Below, one piece after another: positions 47,014 through 58,897 of a stretch of 64,000 nt of DNA. This DNA is from Diatrype stigma (Eukaryota; Ascomycota; Sordariomycetes; Xylariales; Diatrypaceae): assembly GCA_022225965.2 (NCBI GenBank), contig JAKJXP020000004.1, positions 62,001 to 126,000 on the forward strand, given 5' to 3'. Every line of letters begins with the position of its first letter. Position 1 is the first letter of the stretch. Both the position numbers and the translations under genes were made by a program. The notes beneath the pieces were generated by a model. It made no database searches and was not told where the DNA came from. It worked only from the letters and a program-made list of their open reading frames with translations.

Positions 47014-50000
47014 TTTGTAGGTTTTGACGATAATCAATGCAGTTCGAGACACCAATTTCGAATTCGCAATCTGGGGAGACTTTCTCGTCGAGACTCGACT
47101 TTAAAAGGCTGGCTCGAGCAGGGAGATATCCGGGCTCTTTCGAGTTCGGCGCCTTTACTAAAGGGCCTTACAGGCAACTTGGGGTTACTCAAGGGCTATG
47201 CAGGGCATTCAACTCCAGCATGCTCGACCGGGAACTAGCCGAAAGAAAAACCATACACATGACCCAAGCAGAAGAAGGGTCAAGGGACGTAAATGGCCTC
47301 AAATACAGTAGCATGCATGATGTCCTTCGGCTCTGATCGGCGGCCCTTCCTCTTGTAGTCGGATGCGACCTACTGCCCTCTTGTGACAACATGTCGTCCC
47401 TCCTCAGCCCTTAATGTTAGGCAACTATCGTCGTGGGGGGTGAGTCGGTCGCCTTGAAATAATTCGGTCGGTCTCATGTGGATGATAGGTCTATGTTTCC
47501 ATGGGAAAGGATCGCAAGTTGTACATGAAGGGCATCTCCCTTCGTATCGTATTTGTACCGCTTTGGTGTCTTGCCCCCAAGGCATTCTCAAGGCCTATGT
47601 CTAGACACCCAACAACTTGTTTCATTCATTAGCCCTGCGCAGAAAGGGACATCCACCCCACCAGGGAAGGCTGTTCTGATTACATTATACCAAGGGGCAT
47701 TGTGCGCGGCCTACCGGAGCTGTGACCAGTGTTGAGTGCAGCAGGGTGCCGCGTTGACGTCGAATCGACAGCACTCGGGGTTGAAAGAATCGACAAGAGG
47801 GTAAACTTTTGAAAAGATTCCCTGGCCTGAGATATATAGTTCCCAGGAGCCATATGCTCAATACTTTTCGCCCCCATACAGCCCCCAACACTGTTACTTT
47901 TGGGGGCCATCAGGCGAGGCTTCCTGTCAAAAATAGACCAGATGGCTTATAATAGCTTTCGTTTGCTTGAGCACTGCCTCCAGCTGGATTTTCAGTTGGT
48001 CAGGTCACCGAATACACTTGGAGAAGTCTAGCTCATCAGCAAAGGCACAGAATGTAGTTCAGCCTTACCTGGCGACGGGGATCTATTCACATAGAGGAAA
48101 TATTCTTATTACCCCGCTCCTCACAGACAGGGAGCCTCGGATAGCCTGCGTGCTGTTGTGTTTTCTAGTGAATGCCAAGTGAGGGGGTATTTCTGCAAAG
48201 CAAGCGGCGATTGGTATTACGACGTAAACTCTGCGTCCGCATGTTCGGGGGGAGTAACATTTCGTGTGGGGACCTTCGCCCGGCTTTTTTTCCAGGTCAG
48301 GCCAAGAGCCGCCTGTCGTGATAGTATGACGAGCGACCCAATCAGAGGCGTAACAAGTCCTGACCGATTTTGGCTTTGCCTATCCATATTTCGTCATTAT
48401 TGACCACGTCAGATTAGGGATAAGCAAGCACCCTTTGCTATAACTCAAGACAGTCCACACACCTCAGGTTGTACTCTTGTAAGGAGGACTTTATGCGATC
48501 ATGGTACCGACAACTTCTACATATAAAAAAGGGGAGGATCATGTATTTGGACATAGATGACCACACACGGCACATTGCCTAGATGCCAGTTCAGATGAGT
48601 CTACAATGACCGGCTGTGGCTGGGCTAGCCTCGATTGTAACCTTGTAAGATGATTTCTCAAAGAGACTACGTACAATCTCCAGCCTCACCGAACACAATT
48701 AGTTAGTGCTTATCTGCACGGACCGATATCATGGCAAATTCTGACCGAGTTCCAATTAAAGACCATCAATACCACAATATCATATTTTGCTCCAATAATA
48801 ACGGGGAGTGGCTGAATGGGGTGCAGGCTGAATAGCAATGATCACTTTGGCTTTGTCCGATGGGGTGAAGTTGGAGGTCATGTATAGTCACGTGATTCCC
48901 CCCTTACCAAGATATTGGTTCGAACTTCAAGGATATAGTTGACATGAAATGAATCTCATGTGCCTTAGGCATTTGTCGTCTCCAATTAGCGTATTAAAGA
49001 TATATTATAATATGTCACATGCTGATATTTTATAGCACTGAAGTGATTTGACGCAGAAGAGGTACAATCTGCGATGGGGAGTCAGGAGTTAGGGAGTTAT
49101 TTCGGAAACTGAAGAAATGGGCATCCCATCTATGAGTACAATAAAAAATTCGGACTTAAACTCGTTAGTTCCTGGGCTTGATCCATACGAACCAGGAATG
49201 GGTATATGCCCATTCGGATCTTTCCTCTTCTACAACTCGTTGATCTTTTGGAATCGCCTTGGAGCAATAGTACGGACTTGGAATGTTGGAGACACTTTTT
49301 CCATGTGCAAGTAACACTTATTGGGCATGGGGATCTCTCATGTATCGAGATGCCGGAGTTCCCTTTACTCGCATTATCAATACGGGTGGCGGTGCGGCAC
49401 TCAAATTTGGTGCCATACTATTTACTGTTATGTCAAACTGGTACTACGACCTCCTACTGGGCTTGAACTGCCCATGCCACGTCTCTCTATGTCAAGTACA
49501 CTAAGTATACGATGGGTTGATATTGTGAGGATCAAGTTACAGTTCTAAGGCGAAGTTCTTATCCACTCCTTTTAGAGGGGTAAAGGGGGTGAAATGGAAT
49601 CCTTGTCTCTACTGACCGTGCATCTAGCCCAACTAAGCTGCATCGTGCTTGAAGTTTGTCGGATTCTTTGGGAAGCTCCTTATATAGCCCTCGAAGCCTC
49701 CAATAATGTATGTACAGGATCCTACGGATACATATAACCCCTTAGTACTTCATACCCTGACATGACGCCTCGGTCTAATACTTCCAGGTGGCACCGCCAC
49801 TCCTCCACAACATGCAATATAAAGGGGTCTTCAACGGACAGTCGCCGTGTGCCCGCCCAAATAAGCTGCACAATGAAGTTAATATGACTGACGGTCCAGC
49901 ATTCAAAGCACATAAAGACGCATAAGCAGGCTCATCGACTACAGATTGGAGGTTGGAATGGTAGACTTTGCAAATCTCAAATTGCTATCTGCCATCACCC

Positions 50001-50066
50001 TAGCCGACGCTTAGACTAGTTCGCAGAGCTCGGTAGCTATAAAACTTTCAATTACAGGCAGACTCG
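47014..50066. other. Long gene-free region
   Basis: About 3 kb upstream of the C2H2 gene. The frames at 48,158-48,403 and 49,117-49,504 have some hydrophobic, protein-like stretches (for example GAILFTVMSNWYYDLLLG) but sit in overlapping phases without splice-consistent joins or a known family. They could be relics of a membrane protein. Confidence 0.4.
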
Positions 50067-50913
50067 CTAAGACTGAACATACTTCGCACCAATGCCCCTC
50101 TGAACGGCCTCCCTCGCCTCGATGCGGGCGATCCACTTCAGCAGGTGGGGGAAAGGCTTGACGTCCTCCTCGGTGAAGCCGCTGAACTTCCAGTTCTTGA
50201 CCCACGGCCACGCTTTGATATCGGCCGCGCTGTACTTGCCCTTGCCCTTGCCGGCGAGGTATTCTTTGGGCTCGCCGCCGCGGTAGATCCCGCTCAGCTG
50301 AATCTCCAGAACGCCGAGGACCCGGAGGACCTCGTTTTTGAAGCGGTTGATGGCATCTGTATTTGGCTCGTCAGTGCCTATGCTCTGGAGTGGCCCGGGA
50401 GGTGAGGCCGTGCTTCCGGGCTCTTTGTATGAAAAAAAAGGCAATCCTGCCGAATGAAAACTTACAAGGGATCTTCTCCGGGGCCACGCGGGAGAAGTGG
50501 TTGATCTGGCCCTGGTAGGGGGCGCCGCCGCCGTGCCAGAAGAACAGCCACTGCGCGACCTCGTTCTGCTCGAGGGGGTCGGCGAAGTCGAACTTGTGGT
50601 CCTTGTCGTAGGTGTCGATCAGGTACAGCAGCTGGGCGGAGGTCTCGATGACGGGGAAGGGCGGGCTCTGGCTGTTGTCGACCAGGGCGGGGATGCGGCC
50701 GTTGGGGTTCAGGCGCAGGAACCACTCCTTCTTCTGCTCGTTGGTCGAGATGTTGATCAGCTTCGTGCCCCAGGCCAGCCCGTACGCGTCCGCCAGCTCC
50801 TCCAGCAGGATCTGCGTCGCCTGCCCGTTCGGCGTGTTCTGCGTGATCAGCTGCAGACCCTTGGCCTCTGCCACGTCCTTGGGCGTCTCGGCGATGTAGA
50901 GGTGCTCTGCCAT
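50067..50913 (-). CDS. Glutathione S-transferase, Ure2p/GstA-like
   Basis: Cytosolic enzyme conjugating glutathione to electrophiles. Exons in transcript order 50913-50466 and 50356-50067 (109-bp intron) give 245 aa. The thioredoxin-fold N-terminal half shows NGQATQILLEELADAYGL, then EWFLRLNPNGRIPALVD (the cis-proline region that binds glutathione) and ETSAQLLYLIDTYD. The all-helical C-terminal half includes WLFFWHGGGAPYQGQINHF and KGKYSAADIKAWPWVKNW, the SxADI-type motif of fungal Ure2-like GSTs. The last residues are GIGAKYVQS. It is followed on the same strand by nothing related; detoxification or oxidative-stress duty is inferred from family only. Confidence 0.94.
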
Positions 50914-51644
50914 TGTTGCTGTTCTGGTGTCTTACTTTTTTTTGGGTGGGGGGGTTGGAATGAGTAAGTGTTATGCGTGTGAAGAAGAAACAGCGTCAAG
51001 TGTTATATTTATGGTGTAGAAGTAGGATATAGACATCGAATTCACCTGGAAAGGGGGACCTCCATCTAGGTATATGTATCCGCCAATCGTTAGTGATCAC
51101 CGCAATTATGCATCGGGATTTAACATAACAATAAGGACGGATCACACCATCACCAAATGATCCCGGGCCTGTCGGTAATATTATAAATCAACATCGCAAT
51201 CCTCCGATGCTATAGTGCAATTGGTAATCGCCAATTAGTTTGTCATATCAATGCGGGGTATCTAAAAGGGGCACGGCTACGTGACATGGTGAGACGCATG
51301 TCGTCAATGACGGGATAGTTATCGAGTTTCGGTACACCGGAGCGTCGGCGTCATGAAACTGAAAAGGATAGATTGTACGAAAGAGGCAATCGAGTCCGCT
51401 TAAGTTTAAGTTCTGGAATATTCCCGCTATGGTATCGCGTCAGCTTTATCTCGAAAGTGTGAACTGCAGCGTTGATTTACTATCATACCATGTACATAAG
51501 TTCCGAAGTCATCTCGCCAAGGTATCAATGCAAACGCACCCAATCATCGGAGATGCTGACGACCTGTACCGTCTAATCAAGGCACTGATGAGTTGTATTA
51601 TACGTAGACTAACAACTCAGCGCGTCCAAGGTTTATTAGTTATA
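50914..51644. other. Intergenic region, no gene seen
   Basis: Lies between the 5' end of the GST gene and the 3' end of the D-amino-acid oxidase gene. A T/G-run leader sits just upstream of the GST start. No other motif noticed. Confidence 0.5.
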
Positions 51645-52871
51645 CTACAGTCTAGAACTTCTAGAAGGTCCGAGGTGCTCAGCTAATAGCTTTGCGACAC
51701 TCTCAGCGACACCCCAACTCAGCTCATACCCGCGGCCGCCGAGGCCATACGCATGGATGACAACCTTACCTCCGGCGATCTTCTCCTTTTCCAACCTCAT
51801 GCCGCCTTTGCGCGTCGGCCTCCTGCCCACGATATCCCGGATGACCCGGAGCTCGTCCACATTCCCCAGCACGTGCGGGAATGCCGCAGCGAACGTCTGA
51901 AGCAGTCGGGCGCGTGTCTCGGGCGACGGGTCGGGATTCCAGTCGTTGGGCTCCTTCGTTCCGCCGATGACGGTGCCCCCGTCGAAGTTGCGCGGGATGC
52001 AGAACGACCAGCTGCCATCTGCGTTCTGCCTCGTGATGGTGGCCGCGCACGTCTTATCGGCCACCAGGCAGGTTTGGCCTATGAAATACCCGTATGTTAG
52101 CTGCACATATCGAAACCTTCCTTCATATTATCTACAGACCTCTTGTTATGAAGACATTCTCGTCGCCGAACCCAATTCCGGAAGCGTTGACGACCGCGTC
52201 GACGGGGTCGAGCTCCTTAATGGCGAAGATCTCGGCCGGGTCCCGGACCTCCCTCTTCACGACCCTGCCGCCGCCGAAGACGAACCTCCGGAGCAGGAAG
52301 CAGCAGTACACCATCGGGTTGACGCACCAGGTGTCATACTCGCAACCCCACTTGACCTTGTCGTCCGGCAGCTCCTCCGGCCCGAGCAGGCGGAACCCCT
52401 CCAGCCCCATCTGCGCGGCCCGCTCTTCCGTCAGGGCGAGGTACTGGGGGCCGGGGGCCTCGAGGTGCTCGATGCCCTTCATGAAGGTGAGTCCGTGCTC
52501 GTGCTCGTGGGTGACCTTGTAGCGCGCGTGCAGGGCGCGCATGCGCGCGAACGTCGCGATGTTCAGCGCGTGCTCGCGCTCCTCGGCCGCGTTGGTCGGC
52601 GGCACCACCCGGTTGTGCGCCCCGGCCCACGGCGACGTGTAGTTGATCTGCGTCTTCGGGTCGATGGTCTCGAAGGGGCCCGGGAAGTCCCGGGCTACGA
52701 TCGTCACCTGGTGCCCTTCGCTCTGGGCCACCAGCGCGGAGCTGAGGCCGATCACGCCGGCCCTACCCGCACTCATTAGCACACCCGGATGATCGACACG
52801 GAGGAACGGAACCAAATGGGCCCCGTAATTGGTTGGGTCATTGCCTACCCTAGTACAACAACGTGAGGCAT
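51645..52871 (-). CDS. D-amino-acid oxidase, peroxisomal
   Basis: FAD enzyme that oxidises D-amino acids to 2-oxo acids, ammonia and H2O2 inside peroxisomes. Exons in transcript order 52871-52849 (23 nt), 52762-52140 and 52078-51645 (introns 86 and 61 bp) give 359 aa. Joining the tiny first exon restores the dinucleotide loop MPHVVVLGAGVIGLSSAL; a continuous reading across the intron would give a spurious N-terminus. Further marks are NYTSPWAGAHNR, DAVVNASGIGFG and HAYGLGGRGYELSWG (the DAO signature). The C-terminal tripeptide SRL is a PTS1 peroxisome signal. The second intron uses a GTCTGT donor. Not obviously linked to its GST neighbour. Confidence 0.95.
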
Positions 52872-54722
52872 GTTGCTTGTTTGACAGAGTCTTGTTAGTT
52901 CGATCTTTGACAGCCAGGTTCTTCACCTCGAGCTGTTCTCCGATGGGGCTTGCAAGATCATTAGAATATTAGTTGCGTAGTAGTTACTTATGTATGTACT
53001 AGGCACGGTACGAGGAAATAGTTTTGTTTGCAACTCATGATTGAGAACAACAATGCAAACCTAGCAACGAATGTTCACTCGGTTTTAGTCTTCCCGGCCG
53101 AGAGGTCAATGGCTTCATCCATCGTAAAGACGGTAAGGTTAGCCGAGATCCGAGAATCGGAGGCTTCTTAGTGGTTATGTGGGGCCGGGAACTTAGACCG
53201 ATCAAGATTACGGAGTTATTTCACCAATGCCGGGCGTAGCTTGTAGTAAGTAAGACTGTAAGACGAACGGGCGACTGTTTTCGGCCGCTGTAGTCGGGCG
53301 CAGTCAGTCAGTTGGGCGTTTTCCGGCAATAAGGCTGCGATCCCACACGATAGAGAATTCCGTCCAGATCATTGTTTACCGGATGATGGCTAAGTACTGT
53401 GGTTTACGCACTGGCTGATGAGTTATTCCACAACTCTCATACTTCCACAACCACCTGAGAACAGGATCCCGCGGCTACTGAGACGGCCGCAGCGGCCGGA
53501 TCAGCGACCATGGCTATTTTTACGACCGTGCCGGGGGTCTCAGTGTAAGTGAAGTTTCAGCCGGCTACGAAGTCTTGACATAGCCAAAACGGGAATTCAG
53601 AAGCTCCAATACTAGAGCTGTGAACAGAGGATCGAGGACAGCTGAGACCGCGTCTGTCCGTGAATCTGTAGTATGTAGACCTATAAAATGCAACCTGAAC
53701 GAACACCTGTGGCTGGATGCCGGAGCTTGAGGAATACATCGCCCCGTCGGCGTGAAAATGCACCAACTACATGATGCACTCTCGCATTTTGACAGCACTA
53801 CGTGCCTGCAGGCTGAGCCTACACCGAAATTAATTAGTATACACATACTTCCTACCTGTCAGCTGGCGCACGGAGGAAGTCCTAGAATACGACCGGGTGC
53901 TGTGACTTCCGACGCTGGCTGTCGTCTTTTGTGGTATATACTGTAAGTAAAGTTGCATGGTCACAGCTATGCACCTATCTATTATTGCGCACTGTTAGTC
54001 CCAGAGACAGAATTGGATCTGATCTGAGTTGTGATGCCACACGGTTGGGTCGCTTTCTGGGTATTGCCAAGCCGGCAGATAAATGAAGCCTACCCCCAGT
54101 TTCGTGGAGCACCAATATACTTCGTACGTTATGAGAATCAATGGGCCCCTTACCTTACTGTTATATTCAGCTTCACTGGCTCGAACAGACAGACAGACCA
54201 AGATCTAGGTTGCTGATCTGTGCCATCGATGCTTGTCATCGCGAGACCCCAATTAATAATCTCCCGCTATGCGTGTGCGCCATGTGCTTTATTAGTAGTA
54301 AGCATGTAGATGATGAGTGACAGATGTGATGAGTGTGATGTCATTAACTACAAATTCGGGACAATTGATGGTGATAATTAAACACAAACGTGATGGAGAA
54401 TCGAGTTCGCCATAAGCGGGCTTCATCATCATCATTCATCACTGTAGAATGCGAGCCCGCAATCTTGCTTACCGCCTCGTGATATTGCGGTAGACCAATG
54501 CAACCAATAATGCCCTAGGCAGCCTAAGGTCCCCCAGGCACACAGCCAACCGGGTGGTCTCCTCTTGCGAGCGAAAGCTATTATCACTGGCAAGATCACT
54601 GGCAAGACCACTAGCAAGATCTTGACGGGCGGCGGGCGGCGGGCGGCGGGGTTATTGTTCGCCCAACCTTAACCAACCCAACCTCGCGCGCTTCTTTCGG
54701 ACCCCTCCCCCCACACCCCCCC
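52872..54722. other. Gene-free region up to the second transposon
   Basis: No supported gene. A short CAAGATCACTGGCAAG-type triplication lies near 54,590-54,622, followed by a GGCGGGC repeat at about 54,630-54,652 and a C-rich tract where the transposon inserted. Confidence 0.5.
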
Positions 54723-54731
54723 CTCCCTCCA
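54723..54731. repeat. Target-site duplication, left copy (9 bp)
   Basis: CTCCCTCCA, identical to 58,889-58,897 on the other side of the element. A 9-bp duplication is the length made by Mutator-like transposases. Confidence 0.85.
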
Positions 54732-54866
54732 CAATACGACTAATGGCACCAGACACTTTAGCTAACGACACCAGACATTAACCACATTCGGAATAAAAAC
54801 CCCGCCCATACAATTTAGCTACGCACGTATTTATCCGCCCATATAGCCCAATACCTGCCCACCTTA
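54732..54866 (+). repeat. Left terminal inverted repeat of the MULE
   Basis: Pairs with the reverse complement of about 58,754-58,888 over roughly 135 bp. Shared blocks include TTTAGCTAACGA, CCAGACATTAACCACATTCG and CGTATTTATCCGC. Confidence 0.9.
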
Positions 54867-57374
54867 TATAAATGGAACGCACCAATTTATACATTTATAA
54901 CAATAAGCAACTACGTATAATAAAAATTTTAATTAAAGCCTAACTTAATATTACGAATGCGGCGGCCATTACGGCAACAGCGGTAACCGCTCTTCGATAT
55001 ACTCTTGCCTTTTAATATATTCCTGCCCTTATTGTTCTTATTATTAACGTTTCTGGAGTTATTATTTTTATTACTAACGCTTTTAAAGCTGTTATTTTTA
55101 TTACCGACGCTTTTAAAGTTGTTGTTCTTATTGCTTCCATTGCTGTTGCTAATAATATTAATATACGGATAACGCGGAATAATGAAACGTATTATTTAAA
55201 AGAAAAAGCGCATTAATCGTATTTTAAAGCGTATTCTGCCGTTACTGACTTAAAATTATTCCGTATAGCATTATATAAACGCCATAAAAGACGGATTAAT
55301 AATAAGATACGGCAAGCATAAACATAAGAATAGGCGCAAGCTATAAGGTTATTAACCGTTTATTTATAGCTTCCATTATGCCCGTAAAAAATCGTTCCTA
55401 TTATTTTTCCGCCTTTTGCGCTGTTATTTTGCGCCCGCCGCCGCCGCGTTTAGCTTTCGTTTTGGAGGGTTTATTATAAAAGGGAATGCGCCTATTATCG
55501 TACATTTCGCGATTACGTTGGAGCTAACGTTGCGCTAATTCTTAAGGGCAACGGTTATTTTCGTAAACTTTAGGATCGAAAAAGTTAAAGTGGCTTCGTT
55601 TTCGTAATACTTTATTCGTTAATAACCTAATTAGAAATGCCGCCTTACGCCGCTTTCCGGGTAATATTAATGAATTCCGATATTGCTATTATTAAAATTC
55701 CTTTTCGGTCAAATTAAAAATACCATCCGAATATAATTACCAATACTTATTAATGTTTTCCATTACGAAAGCCCACGGTTTAATATTCCGTAACGAATTA
55801 TACCGGACTGCTTAATCGTTTTTCCGTTAAAGCTAAGCATAATCGTTTAGGAATAATTAAAAAATCAAATACTTATAAAGTAAGCCCTATTGCCGCGTAA
55901 ATTGGTTTATACAAATTAATTACGAAACCCCTTAAAGCTACCCCCTATAATTACGATAAATTAACCTATATTACCGCCATAACTGCTGCAACGAAAAAGC
56001 CGCTATCCTATAAAAAACCGGTCCGAATATGCCAATAGCTTCATATTTCCGAAAATAAATGCGCTTAACATTTTTAACGCCCTTTTTATATACGACTTAA
56101 CGAATTAAATACATAAACCTAATTTATTCGTATAAAAAATTAAATAAAACTAGGCAATTCCGTAAATACCGCTTTAAATAACGATAAGCAACTTTAATGC
56201 AACTAATTGCCCGAATTCCGTAATTCCTAATACCGCAAACGACGTATTCGCAATATTAGGACCTCCAAAAAAGATAATACGTAATTAAATAATTTAACAA
56301 AGCTATTACAACGTTAAAATTCGCGTTGGAATAATTATATTTGGAATATATTTAAGGATTTAAGTTATTAATACGAATTAAAGGAATAATATAAACAGAA
56401 ATAATTACAAGCTATAAAATAAATATATATAATCCATATAAATCTGGCTTAATACTTTCGAATAACCCGATAACGCAATAAGAAACATATAAAGTTATAT
56501 ACATATTTCGAATTCTCGGAAGCTAAAAAATCCCATAATGATTTTTAATTAAGTTTTGTTCCAAAAAGTAATGGAAATATATAAATGCGAACTTTAAAGG
56601 TATTCTGGAAAATATAAAAGTGGTTATCGGAAATTATTTTATAAGTTTCGACCGATCCATTAAAAAGTTTTTAACCTTAAAAAAGAAATGGAAACATATA
56701 ACCTCCTATTTACCATTAACGTAATAACATAAATACATAATATAACATAATAATAACAAAAAAATATCGCATGATTTTTATATCGTTATTTTCGCATTTA
56801 TTAAGGCAATTAATTAAACGTAAAAACAATGCGAAAAATTAAAATTAGGAAAATCCTTTTATAAAGAAATGACGGAATAATTTGGCATTTATATAAGGCT
56901 TAAAATAATTATGAAATAATTACACTTACGAATTTAACGGCTATATTGTTTTTTCATTTCCTGCTAAATACGATGGAACAATTCTTTTATATCCGCATAT
57001 ATAACCATTTTCCAGGCCGCAATAAAATCTTTACGTTTATTAAGCTATTTTTCGAAACGTAAAGGAGGCGCATTTAAAAGGAAGTTATCGGGATTATTTT
57101 TATTAATAACTTAAGTAGTAACAATGCCCTTAGGGATTTCGTTCTTTATAGGTCCATCTTTATTATCGTTAACGTTTTTAGCGGCCTTTTTTTTTTGCTT
57201 TTAATAATACAAAAAAAAGTCCGAACCGGATTAATCGAATTCGAAAGCGTTAAGTTTAGCCAATACGGTTTTATTTATTTTAAACAAGATAGCCGTTATT
57301 ATATTACCTTTAAAAACCCAATTCCGGTTCGTATAATATATAACGTTCTTTATTATATGCCAAATATAAAGCTA

Positions 57375-57611
57375 TTAAAAGATTTTTTTAAACATTCGAA
57401 ACGCAGCTTTCTTAAATTCCCGATCGAAATTATTTAGGATAACCGTTAATTTATAAATAACGTATTGCCTGCAAAGCCCTTCGAAGCAATTAAAGTGCCA
57501 GTTAAAATTTTCTTTCGATTTATCTAAAAATAAGCCGAAAGCAACGTAATAGGTATTATTTAAAGGGATTATTCTAACGATATTAAATAAGGGCAAATTA
57601 AAGCGATTCAT
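57375..57611 (-). pseudogene. MULE transposase fragment
   Basis: Minus-strand frame reading NRFNLPLFNIVRIIPLNNTY, then FNWHFNCFEGLCRQY and ILNNFDREFKKAAFRMF. This has the order and wording of the MULE/FAR1-type transposase domain, where a T/N-T-Y strand is followed by a LxxDRExA-like acidic block. Upstream minus-strand pieces (57,785-58,012) may be the N-terminal part. Stops and Ile/Lys/Asn/Tyr enrichment reflect RIP. Confidence 0.6.
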
Positions 57612-58753
57612 TTTATAAGTATTATTTATTAATAATATTTCGGAATTTTCCCTTTACATTTTTATATATTACTTAAAGATTTAGAATACATAAATAATAC
57701 ATTCGGTTTTTTCGTTTTGATTAACGAAATATTTAATACCGTATTTTTCCTTATACCTTTTTAATTTGTTAATAAATAACTATATTAAAATAAAGCTTTC
57801 CTATTGCTTTTATAAAAGCTTCGTCCGAACGTTATTAATATTTTTATTATATAAGCGAAACTTTTTTGCCCGAATTCTATTAATAAGGTCGTAATCGCCT
57901 TAATCGAAAGGGTTATCCTTTTAATAACGAAAGTTACGGCGTATAAAAGTATTAATTTAATTAAAATCGAGGTTATCGTATTTCTTAAGGTAATGTACCA
58001 TTTAATCGGCAATTAATTAGGCGGTTTGTAATAATTTTAATACAGCTACTTTCAAAACAATATCGTTACCGAAAACTTTATTTTTTAATTATCGCTTATA
58101 ATTTGTAATAACGTATATATTTTTAAAAGCAACGTAATTATAAATAAGGTTCTTTATAATAATACACTAAGCACCTTAATGCCTTTAAAAAGGTTTCATA
58201 ATGGCCTTATACGTATAGCTACATTTTTACAAATCCCTTTTTCGGTCGCCAAAAAACTTGGGCTTAAAAATGCTTACGCAGTCGCATATAACGTTTATAA
58301 TAATACTGTATTCCTTATTCCTTACTTTTTTCGACTTCCTTGTATTAACGAAATAACCCTAGTTTATAGCGTATTTTCGAAAGGCATTTACTATTAACTT
58401 GGAATCGGGAAAAGTATCGGACAAATCTAGCGGCCGCAATAATAATCGTAACCGAAAGGGGGCTTTAAGAGGGACTTTTTCGTTTTCGCCGCGTTATAGC
58501 TGCTGCCGTATAATATTCGGGGGCGATAAGATTTGATAAGATCCAATTATAAGGGGAATAATTAAATTGCGTTACCGGATTATAAAAGTCTTAATAAGCA
58601 ATAAGTGCTGCAATAAAACAAGTATAACCTAAAACGTATTAAGGCGTTCGGAAAATTAAGTCATAGTTCGAAATAAATAATAAAAACGTATAATATAATA
58701 AGAATTATCGTAATAATTCCTTTAATAGTTTTAATTATTCCTAATATAAAGTA

Positions 58754-58888
58754 TAGGTTAGGCAAGCATTGGGCTATATAAGCGGATAAATACGTACGCA
58801 ATTAAATTATATGGGCGGGGTCTTTATTCCGAATGTGGTTAATGTCTGGTATCGTTAGCTAAAGTGTTTGGTGCCATTAGTCGTATTG
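58754..58888 (-). repeat. Right terminal inverted repeat of the MULE
   Basis: Reverse complement of the left TIR, ending TAGTCGTATTG next to the right-hand target duplication. Confidence 0.9.
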
Positions 58889-58897
58889 CTCCCTCCA
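58889..58897. repeat. Target-site duplication, right copy (9 bp)
   Basis: CTCCCTCCA, identical to 54,723-54,731. It directly abuts the right terminal inverted repeat. Confidence 0.85.

Larger units (their letters stand above)
54732..58888 (-). mobile_element. RIP-degraded Mutator-like DNA transposon (MULE)
   Basis: 4,157 bp, bounded by terminal inverted repeats of about 135 bp that both begin CAATACGACTAATGGCACCA, and flanked by the 9-bp duplication CTCCCTCCA. Mismatches between the repeats are nearly all transitions. The interior is TpA-rich with almost no CpA or TpG. A minus-strand frame near 57,375-57,611 resembles the core of a MULE/FAR1-related transposase. Long TIRs plus a 9-bp duplication plus this remnant support the MULE assignment. 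No intact gene remains. Confidence 0.85.

Noticed and set aside
49117..49504. Possible membrane transporter fragment
   Set aside because: Hydrophobic pieces in overlapping phases, no consistent exon joins and no family motif.
51946..52779. 277-aa plus-strand frame
   Set aside because: Antisense to the D-amino-acid oxidase exons.
52132..52926. 264-aa unspliced start for the D-amino-acid oxidase
   Set aside because: Reading through the first intron destroys the GAGVIG loop; the tiny exon at 52849-52871 restores it exactly.
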